DNA of 64,000 bases from assembly GCF_001650495.1 (NCBI RefSeq), contig NZ_LWCS01000098.1, positions 124,001-188,000 on the forward strand, given 5' to 3'. Numbering within the stretch: the stretch's first letter is position 1; each line of letters begins with the position of its first letter. The DNA comes from Mycolicibacterium iranicum (GTDB lineage: Bacteria > Actinomycetota > Actinomycetes > Mycobacteriales > Mycobacteriaceae). The position numbers and the translations under genes are program-made. This document shows positions 33,775 to 43,396 of this stretch, piece after piece. The notes below the pieces were generated by a model. The model saw only the letters and a program-made list of their open reading frames with translations, ran no database searches and was not told the DNA's origin.

Positions 33775-36012
33775 CTAGCTGCCGGCGGCCTCCAAAGCCT
33801 CGTTGAAGGTGGTGCTGGGGCGCATCACAGCCGTCGTCTTCTCCGGGTCCGGATAGTAGTAACCGCCGATGTCCACGGGCTTGCCCTGCACCGCGTTGAG
33901 CTCGGACAGGATGGTCGACTCGTTCTCAGCCAGCGTCTTGGCCAGCGGCGCGAAGTGTTCGGCCAGCTCCTTGTCGTCGGATTGTTTCGCGAGTTCCTGA
34001 GCCCAGTACAGGGCCAGATAGAACTGGCTGCCGCGGTTGTCCAGTTCTCCGGCCTTACGCGACGGGCTCTTGTTCTCGTCGAGCAGCTTGCCGATCGCGG
34101 AGTCCAGGGTGGTGCCGAGTAGCGTGGCCTTCTCATTGCCCGACTTGGCGCCCATGTCCTCGAACGATGCGCCCAGGGCGAGGAACTCACCGAGCGAGTC
34201 CCAGCGCAGGTGGTTCTCCTCGAGGAGCTGGCTGACGTGCTTGGGTGCCGAACCGCCCGCGCCCGTTTCGTACATGCCGCCGCCGGCCATCAGCGGGACG
34301 ATGGACAACATCTTGGCGCTGGTGCCGAGCTCCAGGATCGGGAAGAGGTCAGTGAGGTAGTCGCGCAGGATGTTGCCCGTGACGGCAATGGTGTCCTGGC
34401 CGCGGATGACGCGTTCCAGCGTGTACCGCATCGCCCACACCTGGGGAAGGATCGTGATCTCCAGACCGTCGGTGTCCTCCTCCTTGAGGTAGGCCTTCAC
34501 CTTCTTGCGCAGCTCGTTCTCGTGCGGGCGCTCGTCGTCGAGCCAGAAGACGGTCGTCATTCCGGACTGGCGTGCACGGTTGACGGCCAGCTTCACCCAG
34601 TCGCGGATCGCGGCGTCCTTGACGATCGGCATGCGCCAGATATCCCCGGTCTCGACGTCCTGGCTCAGCAACACCTCCCCGGTCTCGATGTCGACGATGT
34701 CGGCGACCCCATCCTCGGGGATCTCGAAGGTCTTGTCGTGAGAGCCGTATTCCTCGGCCTTCTGCGCCATCAGACCGACGTTGGGGACGGTGCCCATCGT
34801 GGTGGGGTCGAACTGGCCGTGGGTCTTACAGAAGTTGATGATCTCCTGGTAGATGCGAGAGAACGTGGACTCGGGGTTGACGGCCTTGGTGTCCTTCGTG
34901 CGGCCGTCGGCGCCGTACATCTTGCCGCCGAGCCGGATCATCGCGGGCATCGACGCGTCGACGATCACGTCGCTGGGCGAGTGGAAGTTGGTGATGCCGC
35001 GCGCCGAGTCCACCATCGCCAGTTCGGGGCGGTGCTCGTGGCAGGCGTGGATGTCGCGGATGATCTCTTCGCGCTGGGATGCCGGTAGCGTCTCGATCTT
35101 GTCGTAGAGATCGGACATGCCGTTGTTGACGTTGACGCCGAGCTCGTCGAACAGCGTCTGGTGCTTGGCGAACGCGTCCTTGTAGAACACCTTGACCGCG
35201 TGCCCGAATACGATGGGGTGCGAGACCTTCATCATGGTCGCCTTGACGTGCAGCGAGAACATCACGCCGGTCTTGTAGGCGTCCTCGATCTGCTCCTCGT
35301 AGAAGTCGCAGAGAGCCTTTTTGCTCATGAACATGCTGTCGATGACGTCGCCCGCGTCGAGGGCCACCTCGTTTTTGAGGACGGTGGTTTCACCGCTCTT
35401 CGTGGTGAGCACCATCTTCACCTTGCGGTCTTTGTCGATCGTCATCGACTTCTCGCCGTGGTAGAAGTCGCCGCTCTTCATCGTCGCGACATGGGTGCGC
35501 GACGCCTGCGACCACTCCCCCATGCTGTGCGGGTGCTTCCGGGCGTACTCCTTGACGGCCTTGGGGGCACGGCGATCGGAGTTTCCTTGGCGCAGAACAG
35601 GGTTCACTGCGCTGCCGAGCACCTTGGCGTACTTCTCCTTGATGGCCTTCTCTTCGTCGCTCTTGGGGTCGCCCGGGTAGTCCGGCAGGTCGTAGCCCTT
35701 GGTTTTGAGTTCCTTGATGGCGGCGAGCAATTGGGGCACCGAGGCGCTGATGTTCGGCAGTTTGATGATGTTGGTCTCGGGTAGCTGCGTCAGTTCGCCG
35801 AGCTCGGCCAGGTTGTCCGGCACCTTCTGCTCGTCGGTGAGCCGGTCGCCGAACTCAGCCAGAATGCGTGCCGCGACGGAGATGTCGCTGGATTTCACGT
35901 CGATTCCGGCAGCGGTGGCGAAGGTGCGCACGACGGGCAGGAAGGCATAGGTCGCAAGCAGCGGCGCCTCATCGGTCAGCGTGTAGATGATGGACGGCTG
36001 CTCGGCGCTCAT
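33775..36012 (-). CDS. icd2: NADP-dependent isocitrate dehydrogenase, monomeric type
   Basis: A 745-residue protein of the monomeric IDH family (about 740 residues), unrelated in sequence to the dimeric enzymes. It converts isocitrate to 2-oxoglutarate with NADPH. Family motifs are TDEAPLLATYAFLPV at the N-terminus, LRQGNSDRRAPKAVKEYARKHPH, VALDAGDVIDSMFMSKKAL, and WLDDERPHENELRKKV. The ATG at 36012 has GGGAG about 8 nt upstream. It diverges from a lipoprotein gene. Confidence 0.95.
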   Translation of the reverse strand: MSAEQPSIIYTLTDEAPLLATYAFLPVVRTFATAAGIDVKSSDISVAARILAEFGDRLTDEQKVPDNLAELGELTQLPETNIIKLPNISASVPQLLAAIKELKTKGYDLPDYPGDPKSDEEKAIKEKYAKVLGSAVNPVLRQGNSDRRAPKAVKEYARKHPHSMGEWSQASRTHVATMKSGDFYHGEKSMTIDKDRKVKMVLTTKSGETTVLKNEVALDAGDVIDSMFMSKKALCDFYEEQIEDAYKTGVMFSLHVKATMMKVSHPIVFGHAVKVFYKDAFAKHQTLFDELGVNVNNGMSDLYDKIETLPASQREEIIRDIHACHEHRPELAMVDSARGITNFHSPSDVIVDASMPAMIRLGGKMYGADGRTKDTKAVNPESTFSRIYQEIINFCKTHGQFDPTTMGTVPNVGLMAQKAEEYGSHDKTFEIPEDGVADIVDIETGEVLLSQDVETGDIWRMPIVKDAAIRDWVKLAVNRARQSGMTTVFWLDDERPHENELRKKVKAYLKEEDTDGLEITILPQVWAMRYTLERVIRGQDTIAVTGNILRDYLTDLFPILELGTSAKMLSIVPLMAGGGMYETGAGGSAPKHVSQLLEENHLRWDSLGEFLALGASFEDMGAKSGNEKATLLGTTLDSAIGKLLDENKSPSRKAGELDNRGSQFYLALYWAQELAKQSDDKELAEHFAPLAKTLAENESTILSELNAVQGKPVDIGGYYYPDPEKTTAVMRPSTTFNEALEAAGS

Positions 36013-36252
36013 ATGGGGTCTCCCGGCTCGGTATCGGTAGTACGGCGCTGTCGCTCTTGTGGAGCGTCGCACCCTTCAGGCGCAGCGTACCGAAGAGCCC
36101 GGCTGGTGGGTCGGGCCAGTCAGCACGTCCTCGGGACACGCAGCGGTCACGTTTGTCGCACACCTCGGCGAGTCGCTGACGGCTCCGCAATTTCCGCCGT
36201 TAGATTCCCGCCGACGAGCAACGTTCGACGTCTCCGCGGGAAGAGGAACGAC

Positions 36253-37098
36253 ATGATCCATATGACTCGGGCTGGGCGGTCGGGCCCGCTACGGTGCGGC
36301 ATTGCGGCCGCGTGGGTCGCCCTCGCCGCCGCGGGCTGCTCATCGGCTCCCGCAACCGACGGTTCGGCAAACGCGGGCGCGCCTCCCTCCTCGATCACTG
36401 GTTCCCTCGCGGACTGGCAGGCCGCCATCTGTCGCGACGACAGCGCAACGGCGTCCGGTACCCGCCACACCGTCGAAGGCAGCACGTGCGTGCCGCAGGA
36501 CGGCGACGGCGTCGTCAACTTCGACCATTTCGAGTCCGAGCCGTCGATGAAGTCGGTGCTGTCGTGGCAGCCGTCCACCTACATAGCGCAGGCGGTGGTC
36601 GAAGGCCGGCCGCTGGCCATCTGGACGCCGTCCGGGGAGGCCGAGGATCTCGAGCCGCTGAAGCAGTACGGCTTCACGCTGGCGGCCTACGAGTCTCCTT
36701 TGGGGGCGCTGCCTACCACTGTGTCGCCTGCAACCTCTTCGACCGCGGACGTCGTGGCGCTGCCGCCCAATCAGTACGGCTACGTTGTCGTCCAGACTGC
36801 CGAGGGCGACACCCAGTGCATCGTCGACACGACCTATGTGGGCTGTCAGACCGACGGGACGAACTGGGCGCAGCACGTCGACGGCAGCGGGCCCTACCAC
36901 GGAGTGAGGATCAACGCCGACGGCACGGGTTCCTGGGTGGACGGCAACCTCGGTGCCGCGGCACCGACGACGCTGGCCGACAAGACGTATCGCGCCCTCG
37001 GTTGGACCATCGCGTCGACACCGTCGGGTATGCGTTTCACGAATGACGCAACGGGCCACGGCGCGGTGGTGAGCATCCAGAAGGTCGAGACTTTCTGA
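36253..37098 (+). CDS. Lipoprotein of unknown function
   Basis: 281 residues with a signal peptide ending in lipobox AAGC, lipid-modified at Cys29. The mature part contains six cysteines, a segment ADWQAAICRDDSATASGTRHTVEGSTCV (paired cysteines), and two later ones in DTQCIVDTTYVGCQTD, which is a disulphide-bonded beta-rich pattern seen in mycobacterial secreted proteins. The start at 36253 has AGAGGA 6 nt upstream; the frame opens 80 codons earlier without a likely start. Role unknown. Confidence 0.72.
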   Translation: MIHMTRAGRSGPLRCGIAAAWVALAAAGCSSAPATDGSANAGAPPSSITGSLADWQAAICRDDSATASGTRHTVEGSTCVPQDGDGVVNFDHFESEPSMKSVLSWQPSTYIAQAVVEGRPLAIWTPSGEAEDLEPLKQYGFTLAAYESPLGALPTTVSPATSSTADVVALPPNQYGYVVVQTAEGDTQCIVDTTYVGCQTDGTNWAQHVDGSGPYHGVRINADGTGSWVDGNLGAAAPTTLADKTYRALGWTIASTPSGMRFTNDATGHGAVVSIQKVETF

Positions 37099-37142
37099 CG
37101 GCGCTGCGCGGGGCTTGCGGTGTCGGTGCCATCGGGCATCCA

Positions 37143-37481
37143 ATGGCAGTCATGCAGAAGGTGTCGATCGAAGCGCTGGCTCGTCAGCAGTTGTCGCAAG
37201 CGGCCGCCAATGGTCGCAATGCGGCCGACACCGTGGTCGGCGGCCATGAGAAGGTGTTGCGTCAGACAGTGATAGGGATGCTGTCGGGTGCCGAGATGGG
37301 CGAGCACGAGAATCCCGGTGAGGCCACGCTGTACGTGCTGAAAGGGTCGGTCCGGTTGATCGCAGGCGACCAGGAGTGGGACGCCCGCACCGGAGACCTG
37401 TTGCTGTTGCCCGACACACGGCACTCGTTGGTCGCGCTGGCCGATTCGGCGCTCTTGCTGACCGTCGCGAAGGTGCCCTGA
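37143..37481 (+). CDS. Small cupin-domain protein
   Basis: 112 residues forming one cupin_2 barrel. Motif 1 is GEHENPGEATLYVLKGSVRLI and motif 2 is GDLLLLPDTRHSLVAL. The Gly/Glu/His pattern of motif 1 and the His of motif 2 suggest a metal site with some ligands replaced, so it may be a binding rather than a catalytic protein. ATG at 37143, with another at 37152. It stands 44 nt after the lipoprotein gene on the same strand. Confidence 0.8.
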   Translation: MAVMQKVSIEALARQQLSQAAANGRNAADTVVGGHEKVLRQTVIGMLSGAEMGEHENPGEATLYVLKGSVRLIAGDQEWDARTGDLLLLPDTRHSLVALADSALLLTVAKVP

Positions 37482-37498
37482 CGGTCGATCGGCCATCC

Positions 37499-38884
37499 TT
37501 ACGACGACACGAGCTCGTCGTCGCGTGTCGCGTGCCGTCGGTGCACCACGACGCCCGCGGCGACGATGAACACCGCGGAAGCGACCGACAGCGCGATGGC
37601 CTGCTGCTGGTCGGGATCGAACGCCATCAGCACCAGAACCACGACGATCAGCGCGATGACCGCCACGGTGAGATACGGGAAGAGCCACATGCGCACCGCG
37701 GGCTTCTCCCCCGAGGACCGCATCGACCGTCCGAGCACGAACTGGCTGGCGGCGATGACCAGATAGACGAACAACGCGACCGCACCGCTGGTTGCCAACA
37801 GATAGCCGAAGATCTTCTCCGGCAACAGATAATTGCCGATCACGGCGAGGAATCCGACGACCATGGACGCCAGCACCGCAACCCACGGGACGCCGTTGGC
37901 AGTCAGCTTCCTGACGGCTTGCGGCGCATCCCTGCGCTCGGCGAGCGAGAACAGCATCCGCGACGCCGTGTACAGCGCCGAGTTCAGGCACGACGCCACC
38001 GCGGTAAGGATGACGAGGTCCATGATCAGCTTCGACCCTGGAATCCCGATCGCTTCCAGGGTGGACTGGTAGGAACCGTCGGCGAGTTCGTTGTACGGCA
38101 TGAGTGCCACGATCACGAAGATCGAGCCGACGTAGAAGATCGAGATCCGCCAGATCACCGAGTTCACCGCACGGGAGATTCCCGACTCGGGATCGGGCGA
38201 CTCGGCGGCTGCGATGGTCACGATCTCAGTGCCCATGAACGAGAACATCGTGATCAACATGGCGGCGATGACCGCGCCGAAACCGTTGGGCATGAAGCCG
38301 TCCGGCTGCCACAGTTGATCGATGCCGCTCACCTCGGAGTCCGGGATGAGCCCGAAGATGGCGGCGACCCCGATGCCGATGAACGCGACGATCGCGACGA
38401 CCTTGATCAGCGCGAACCAGAACTCGAACTCCCCGTAGTTCCCGACGCTGACCAGATTGGTGATCGTGAGCAGAAGCGTGACGGCCAGGGCCCAGAGCCA
38501 CTGCGCACCCCCGATCAGGTTGGTGAGGATCTCGGCGGCAGCAGTGGCCTCCACGGGGATGACGAGCACCCAGAACCACCAGTACAGCCACCCGATCGAG
38601 AAACCCGCCCAGCCGCCGAGCGCGCGGTCGGCGTACACGGAGAACGACCCGGTGTCGGGGTTGGTAACCGCCATCTCCCCCAGCATGCGCATCACCAGGA
38701 CCACCAGGGTGCCGGCCATCAGATAGGCCAGGATCACTGCAGGGCCTGCCTCTTCGATGGCATTGGCCGAGCCGACGAACAACCCCGCGCCGATGATCCC
38801 CGCAATCGAGATCATCGTGATGTGCCTGGGCTTCAGGCTGGTGCCCAGTCCCCGCTCGCCGTCCCCCGCTTTGTCACTCGTCAC
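37499..38884 (-). CDS. Amino-acid permease (GABA/aromatic-type APC transporter)
   Basis: 461 residues, 12 predicted helices. The TM1 motif ISIAGIIGAGLFVGSANAI and the GEMAVTNPDTGSFSVYADRALG segment place it in the AAT group (GabP, AnsP, CycA relatives). It imports an amino acid or GABA by proton symport; substrate not determinable. The GTG at 38884 has AGGGGG about 7 nt upstream. It is convergent with the cupin gene (17-nt gap) and divergent from the pseudokinase gene. Confidence 0.88.
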   Translation of the reverse strand: MTSDKAGDGERGLGTSLKPRHITMISIAGIIGAGLFVGSANAIEEAGPAVILAYLMAGTLVVLVMRMLGEMAVTNPDTGSFSVYADRALGGWAGFSIGWLYWWFWVLVIPVEATAAAEILTNLIGGAQWLWALAVTLLLTITNLVSVGNYGEFEFWFALIKVVAIVAFIGIGVAAIFGLIPDSEVSGIDQLWQPDGFMPNGFGAVIAAMLITMFSFMGTEIVTIAAAESPDPESGISRAVNSVIWRISIFYVGSIFVIVALMPYNELADGSYQSTLEAIGIPGSKLIMDLVILTAVASCLNSALYTASRMLFSLAERRDAPQAVRKLTANGVPWVAVLASMVVGFLAVIGNYLLPEKIFGYLLATSGAVALFVYLVIAASQFVLGRSMRSSGEKPAVRMWLFPYLTVAVIALIVVVLVLMAFDPDQQQAIALSVASAVFIVAAGVVVHRRHATRDDELVSS

Positions 38885-39011
38885 GCCGCACCCCCTTCGA
38901 ACAGGCTGGACGAATTCCCACGCCGCGACACGCCCAAACCGTGTTTGACCCGGCCTCGGCCGGGCAATGTTTCGCTCGATTCTTGGCGGCGCGGCGAACT
39001 GAGGTCCGGCG

Positions 39012-40535
39012 ATGAACAACACCGAGCCCCTCGGGGGCGACACCGCGGGTTTGGCCGCGACCCTGCCACCCCGATGGCGACTGGTGAGGCAGGAGGGGGC
39101 GGCCGGAGCGCTCCAGTTCTGGCGCGGAGTGGACACGGTGACCACTCGGCCCGTGGCACTCACGCTGATCGTGCCCGGCGACGGTCTGGAACGTCACCAG
39201 GTCGACGAGATCCTTGCGCGCACAGCACGGTTGAGCGCACTCGAAATGTCGGGGCTCGCAAAAATCGTCGACGGTTTCAAGGTTGATGACGTCGGCGTGG
39301 TGATCACGGAATGGGTGCCTGGCGGAACGCTGCGTGAGGTCAGCGATACGGAACCGACGGCAACCGCGACCGCGGCGGCCCTCAAATCTCTGGTCGTCGC
39401 CGCCGATGCGGCGCACCGCGCCGGCCTCGTCCTAGGCGTCGACCATCCGGACCGGGTCAGGATCAGTTCCGACGGTCGCGCTGTCCTCGCGTTCCCCGCC
39501 CCGCTGCCGGGTGCGACGACCGCCGACGACCTCCGCGGTATCGGCGGCGTCCTCTACGCGCTGCTCGTCGACCGCTGGCCTCCCCAGCGACCGATGCCGG
39601 ACGGATGGGTCCCTGCCGACCTCGAAGAAGCCGGCTGGCCGCGCGAGCCCGCCGCCATCAAACCCGGCGTCCCGTTCCTGATCTCGACTGCCGCAGCGGG
39701 TCTGCTGCGTCCCGATTCCGGGGTGGCCGACACGTCTGTCCTGTTGGCGTTGCTCAAACAGGTGGTGCCGAGCGGTCGGCCACACATTCGGCCCAACCCG
39801 CAGCCTGCCCGTCCCTCTGGTTCCTATGCGGTGTTCCACGCCCGCGACACCGCCGCACAGGCCAAGCAAGCGCGGCGGCACCTGACGTTCACGATGATCG
39901 CGGCCGCCGCCGCCGTCATCCTCGTGGCGGTCACCGGACTCGGCTCGACAGTCAACCAGGTGCTCGACGCCCACGACGATGTCGTCGCATTGGACGCGAA
40001 CCAGTTGGGTCTGACACCGGGGCAGGACAAAGCCACCGGGCCCGCGAACCCCGCCAGTCCTCCGAAGGTCCTCAAGCAGGGAGCGGTCGACCCCGCCGTT
40101 ACTCCGGTGCGGGCCACCGTGTTCTCCCCCGAGGGGCGGCCCGACAATCCGGAGAACGCGGGCAATGTCATCGACGGCGATGTCGCGACGTCCTGGGCGA
40201 CGGACCGCTACTACGACGCGAATCCGTTCCCGGTGTTCAAGCAGGGTCTTGGTCTGGTTCTCACACTTCCGGAGCCGTCCAAAGTCGGCACCGTGGCCAT
40301 CGAGGCCAAGACTGCGGGCACGGTCGTGCAGATCCGCACCGCACCGAACGATGCTCCACGGGCGCTGTCGGAGACGACAGAATTGACTGCACCGACGCCG
40401 TTGCAGCCCGGCGCCAATCGCATCGCGCTGCGCGCCGCGGACAAGACCTCCACGGTGATCGTGTGGATCACCGCGCTGAGCGACCACCGGGCGGAAATCT
40501 CCGAGATCACCATCAACTCCCCCGCGCTGGCCTGA
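39012..40535 (+). CDS. Stand-alone MviN-like pseudokinase with membrane helix and discoidin-like outer domain
   Basis: 507 residues. From memory it matches the C-terminal half of mycobacterial MviN/MurJ, a pseudokinase plus an F5/8C-like outer domain, but the MurJ flippase helices are absent. Kinase signatures are lost: VALTLIV replaces VAxK, VDHPDRVRIS replaces HRDLKPxN, and AFPAP replaces DFG. ADDLRGIGGVLYALLVDRWP keeps the helix F region. Thr170 in ATTADD has Asp at +3, resembling the MviN phospho-site that binds the FHA protein FhaA. One helix (about 294-316) leads to an outer beta domain with SWATDRYYDANPFP. Role in peptidoglycan control is inferred. Confidence 0.75.
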   Translation: MNNTEPLGGDTAGLAATLPPRWRLVRQEGAAGALQFWRGVDTVTTRPVALTLIVPGDGLERHQVDEILARTARLSALEMSGLAKIVDGFKVDDVGVVITEWVPGGTLREVSDTEPTATATAAALKSLVVAADAAHRAGLVLGVDHPDRVRISSDGRAVLAFPAPLPGATTADDLRGIGGVLYALLVDRWPPQRPMPDGWVPADLEEAGWPREPAAIKPGVPFLISTAAAGLLRPDSGVADTSVLLALLKQVVPSGRPHIRPNPQPARPSGSYAVFHARDTAAQAKQARRHLTFTMIAAAAAVILVAVTGLGSTVNQVLDAHDDVVALDANQLGLTPGQDKATGPANPASPPKVLKQGAVDPAVTPVRATVFSPEGRPDNPENAGNVIDGDVATSWATDRYYDANPFPVFKQGLGLVLTLPEPSKVGTVAIEAKTAGTVVQIRTAPNDAPRALSETTELTAPTPLQPGANRIALRAADKTSTVIVWITALSDHRAEISEITINSPALA

Positions 40536-40607
40536 TATCCGGCCACGGCGCGACTCGTTGGCGCCAATTGCCAACTGCGGCACCGCACGGCCGTTAAGGT
40601 GCTCTGC

Positions 40608-41264
40608 GTGGGCAGGAACCTGTTAGCCAACGGCAGAGGGCGGTGGATGGCGGTCGGCGCCTCCCTCGTCATCTCCGGCGCGATGGTCTATGCCCAACAG
40701 ACTCAGCCGGTGGCCCCACCTCAACCAGCGTCACCTGTCGCGGAAATGCCCACGTTCAACGCCGACCCGCCTTCGACGCCCGTCCCGACGGAAGCAGAGT
40801 TGCTCGCGGCGACCGCGCCTGCGGTGGATGCCCGGGTTTTCGACTTCGCGCTGCCCAAGGGAATCGCCCCAGAAGGAGGACTGCAGGTTCACACCGTCTG
40901 GGTTGCGCGAGCGATCAGTGCAATGTTCCCGGAGATCAAGACAATCGGCGGCTACCGGCAAGATCCGTTGAAGTGGCATCCGAACGGGTTGGCCATCGAT
41001 GTGATGATCCCCGATCACAACAGCGAGGAAGGTATCGCGCTCGGCAACCAGATCGCCGGGTACGCGCTGGCGAACGCGGAACGCATGGGCGTCATCCACG
41101 TGATCTGGCGGCAGGGCTTCTACCCCGGCATCGGGGCGCCCAGTTGGACCGCCGACTACGGTTCGGAAACCCTGAACCATTTCGATCACGTACACATTGC
41201 GACCGACGGCGGGGGCTATCCGACCGGCGACGAGACGTACTACATCGCGTCCATGCAGAAGTAG
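40608..41264 (+). CDS. Secreted M15-like peptidase-fold protein
   Basis: 218 residues: an N-terminal signal/anchor (WMAVGASLVISGAMVYA), a Pro-rich linker and a domain with the motifs KWHPNGLAIDV and NHFDHVHIA. The HxxxxxxxD and HxH pattern is that of the M15/VanY-like zinc fold, but homologous mycobacterial domains are of unproven activity. A cell-wall role is plausible. I chose the GTG at 40608 because AAGG lies 8 nt upstream; a GTG at 40599 is an alternative. It follows the pseudokinase gene by 72 nt, and the pair may belong to the same envelope process. Confidence 0.72.
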   Translation: MGRNLLANGRGRWMAVGASLVISGAMVYAQQTQPVAPPQPASPVAEMPTFNADPPSTPVPTEAELLAATAPAVDARVFDFALPKGIAPEGGLQVHTVWVARAISAMFPEIKTIGGYRQDPLKWHPNGLAIDVMIPDHNSEEGIALGNQIAGYALANAERMGVIHVIWRQGFYPGIGAPSWTADYGSETLNHFDHVHIATDGGGYPTGDETYYIASMQK

Positions 41265-41290
41265 CGGCGACGGCGAGGACGATCCGAAGT

Positions 41291-43210
41291 TCAGACCGCG
41301 ACAGCCGCTGCGCCGCAGGAGAACAGGGCGCTCGACACCCGCCCCTCTGTGCATGCCACCGCCACCAGATCCGGCATGGACGACTCCTCCGGCGGCCACG
41401 GGAACGTCGGCGTCGTCGGGCGCTCCAGCGGAAAGATGCTGGCACCTTCCACGCCGGTGAGCCGGGCGACGATCTGGGCGACGATGTTGGTCGCGATGTA
41501 GGCGATGTCACCGACGATGTCGACCGGAATGATGGCCAGCTGGGCGAGCGGGCTGATCAGGAAGATCTCCTGATCAGCGAGCGACTGCAAGCCCGATGTG
41601 ATGCCGTTGACGATGTTGTCGACGTAGTAGGGGATCGTCGCGACGATGGTGCGCACGCTGAGTGCGATGTTGGTGGCGATGTCGGGATAGCCGTACATGG
41701 CGATAGCATCCTGCAGCGCCTTTCGCAGCAACGCGTCGTTGTCGCCGGGCAACACTGTGCTGTCGTCGAGGTCGGTGAGCGAGACGCCGTCGGAGTCTTC
41801 GGCCGGCTGGTAGCCGAACAGGTGCATCACCGTCGGGGTGACGTCGATGATCGAATACTTGAGGTTCACCCCACCCTCGGTGAAAAGCCCCGGGGAGTTG
41901 GCGATGACGAACGTCGAGGTCTCGTCCGGTGACTGGAAGCCGTGACCGAAGCCCTTCTGCGGCTGGTGGCCATGATCGGTGACCATCATGATGGTCCACT
42001 GTTCACCGGTGAGGTCTTCCCAGTCCTCGACTGCCGCCATGATCGCGCCGAGGTTTTCGTCGAAGTTCGCCAGGGCTTCGAGGTACTCCGGTGAGTCGCC
42101 GCCGAACAGGTGCCCGTTCTCGTCGACACCGACGAAGTAGCTGAAGATCAGGTTGGCGACGTCGGCGCCGGCGGCGGCGATGGCCGCCTCGGTGTACTCA
42201 CCGACGAGGTCGTCGGCTTCCAGCCAGCGCGGGTCGTCCTCCTGCTCCGGCACGTTGACGAGGTTGTCGACGCCGAGGCCGGACGCGGCGATGGCCGAGA
42301 TGACGTTCCAATTGGCGATCGACGTCGTCTCGATCGCGGGATTCAGGGTCTCGAGCTGAGTGAAGACCGTAGGCCATTTGGAGTACGTCCACGGGGTGAA
42401 GACGTTGTTGATGACTCCCGTCTTCTCCCCCCACGCCCCGGTGAGGATGGACGTCCACGACGGGTTCGAGATCGTGGTGTGTCCGACGATTGTCGACGCG
42501 GCGGTGGTGCTGCCCTGGATCAGCTTGAAGAAGTTGGTGGTGAGCTCGGGATGGGCCAGCACGCGGCTCAGGTTGGTGCCGTCGACGCCGATGACCAGGA
42601 CGTTGGGGGTGCCGACGTCAAGCACGTCAGCCTCCTCCGTCGTCGCGGCGGTGCGGCGCAGTGTGTTGCGTTCGAGCTCGTCGCGGGCCGCGGCCAACGA
42701 CGCTAGGAACGTCGACCCCTGCAGGGGTGTGGCCGGTGACGGCTGCTTCGGGGTGACCAGCGAGCTGACCGGTTCGGAGACCACCTTGCTCACGGTTGGC
42801 CTCTCTGTCGGCGCGGCGTCGGGCTCTGCCCCGTCCTTGTCGATGACGGATTCGGCGGACTCATTGTCGTCATCGTCGGAGGCCGCCTCGGCCTGGCTCG
42901 CCTTCGTGGTGCGACGGTGCCCGGAGTCCTCGGCAGCCTGGTCTTCGGCGTCGCCGTCGGCGGCCTGGCTGTCGTCAGGGTCTGCGGCGACGGATTTGTC
43001 TGACGCAGACGACGCGGAGTCATCCGAGGATGAGGACGACGGGCTCGAGGACGAGGAGCTCGAGGACGATGTGCTCGATGACGATTCGCTTGAGGACGAG
43101 GAATCACCGTTATCTGCGTATGCGACGCCTGATGCAGATGCGACAGCCCAACCGACACCCAATGTCACCGCGAGTGCTCCGACGCGGCCAATGTTGTTGG
43201 CGTAGCTCAT
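41291..43210 (-). CDS. Secreted alkaline-phosphatase-superfamily phosphodiesterase with Ser-rich N-terminal region
   Basis: 639 residues. A signal peptide (ending GVAYA) is followed by about 35 residues of almost pure Ser, then an acidic Asp/Ala stretch. The catalytic domain matches the type I phosphodiesterase/nucleotide pyrophosphatase family: GVDGTNL (metal-binding Asp), SNPSWTSILTG (nucleophile Thr/Ser region), DENGHLFG, TDHGHQ and GHGFQSPDET with the remaining metal-binding Asp/His. A 100-residue hydrophobic tail with cysteines follows. The ATG at 43210 has AAAGGAAA upstream. Substrate could be a nucleotide or lipid phosphodiester; the Ser-rich spacer may cross the cell wall. Confidence 0.82.
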   Translation of the reverse strand: MSYANNIGRVGALAVTLGVGWAVASASGVAYADNGDSSSSSESSSSTSSSSSSSSSPSSSSSDDSASSASDKSVAADPDDSQAADGDAEDQAAEDSGHRRTTKASQAEAASDDDDNESAESVIDKDGAEPDAAPTERPTVSKVVSEPVSSLVTPKQPSPATPLQGSTFLASLAAARDELERNTLRRTAATTEEADVLDVGTPNVLVIGVDGTNLSRVLAHPELTTNFFKLIQGSTTAASTIVGHTTISNPSWTSILTGAWGEKTGVINNVFTPWTYSKWPTVFTQLETLNPAIETTSIANWNVISAIAASGLGVDNLVNVPEQEDDPRWLEADDLVGEYTEAAIAAAGADVANLIFSYFVGVDENGHLFGGDSPEYLEALANFDENLGAIMAAVEDWEDLTGEQWTIMMVTDHGHQPQKGFGHGFQSPDETSTFVIANSPGLFTEGGVNLKYSIIDVTPTVMHLFGYQPAEDSDGVSLTDLDDSTVLPGDNDALLRKALQDAIAMYGYPDIATNIALSVRTIVATIPYYVDNIVNGITSGLQSLADQEIFLISPLAQLAIIPVDIVGDIAYIATNIVAQIVARLTGVEGASIFPLERPTTPTFPWPPEESSMPDLVAVACTEGRVSSALFSCGAAAVAV

Positions 43211-43396
43211 GGGTTTCCTTTCGACGAGGCACAGCACCATTGCGTCGACGACAGTCGCCGCTTCGGGTGGGCTGATTGTGCTTCACGCAAATTACGCCTT
43301 GGCGATCGTTCGCTGGCCACGATTCAACGAGTTAGTCGCGAGTCGGATGAGTCTGGTGGCGATGCCGATCGTGACGCCGCCAGATCGAGCCGCCTC

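Noticed and set aside
37376..39286. 636-codon plus-strand frame opposite the amino-acid permease
   Set aside because: His/Asp/Arg-rich low-complexity sequence typical of the complement of membrane helices; no start signal.
42990..43130. Acidic plus-strand repeat (Glu/Asp runs) as a separate gene
   Set aside because: It is the complement of the Ser-rich tract of the secreted phosphodiesterase.
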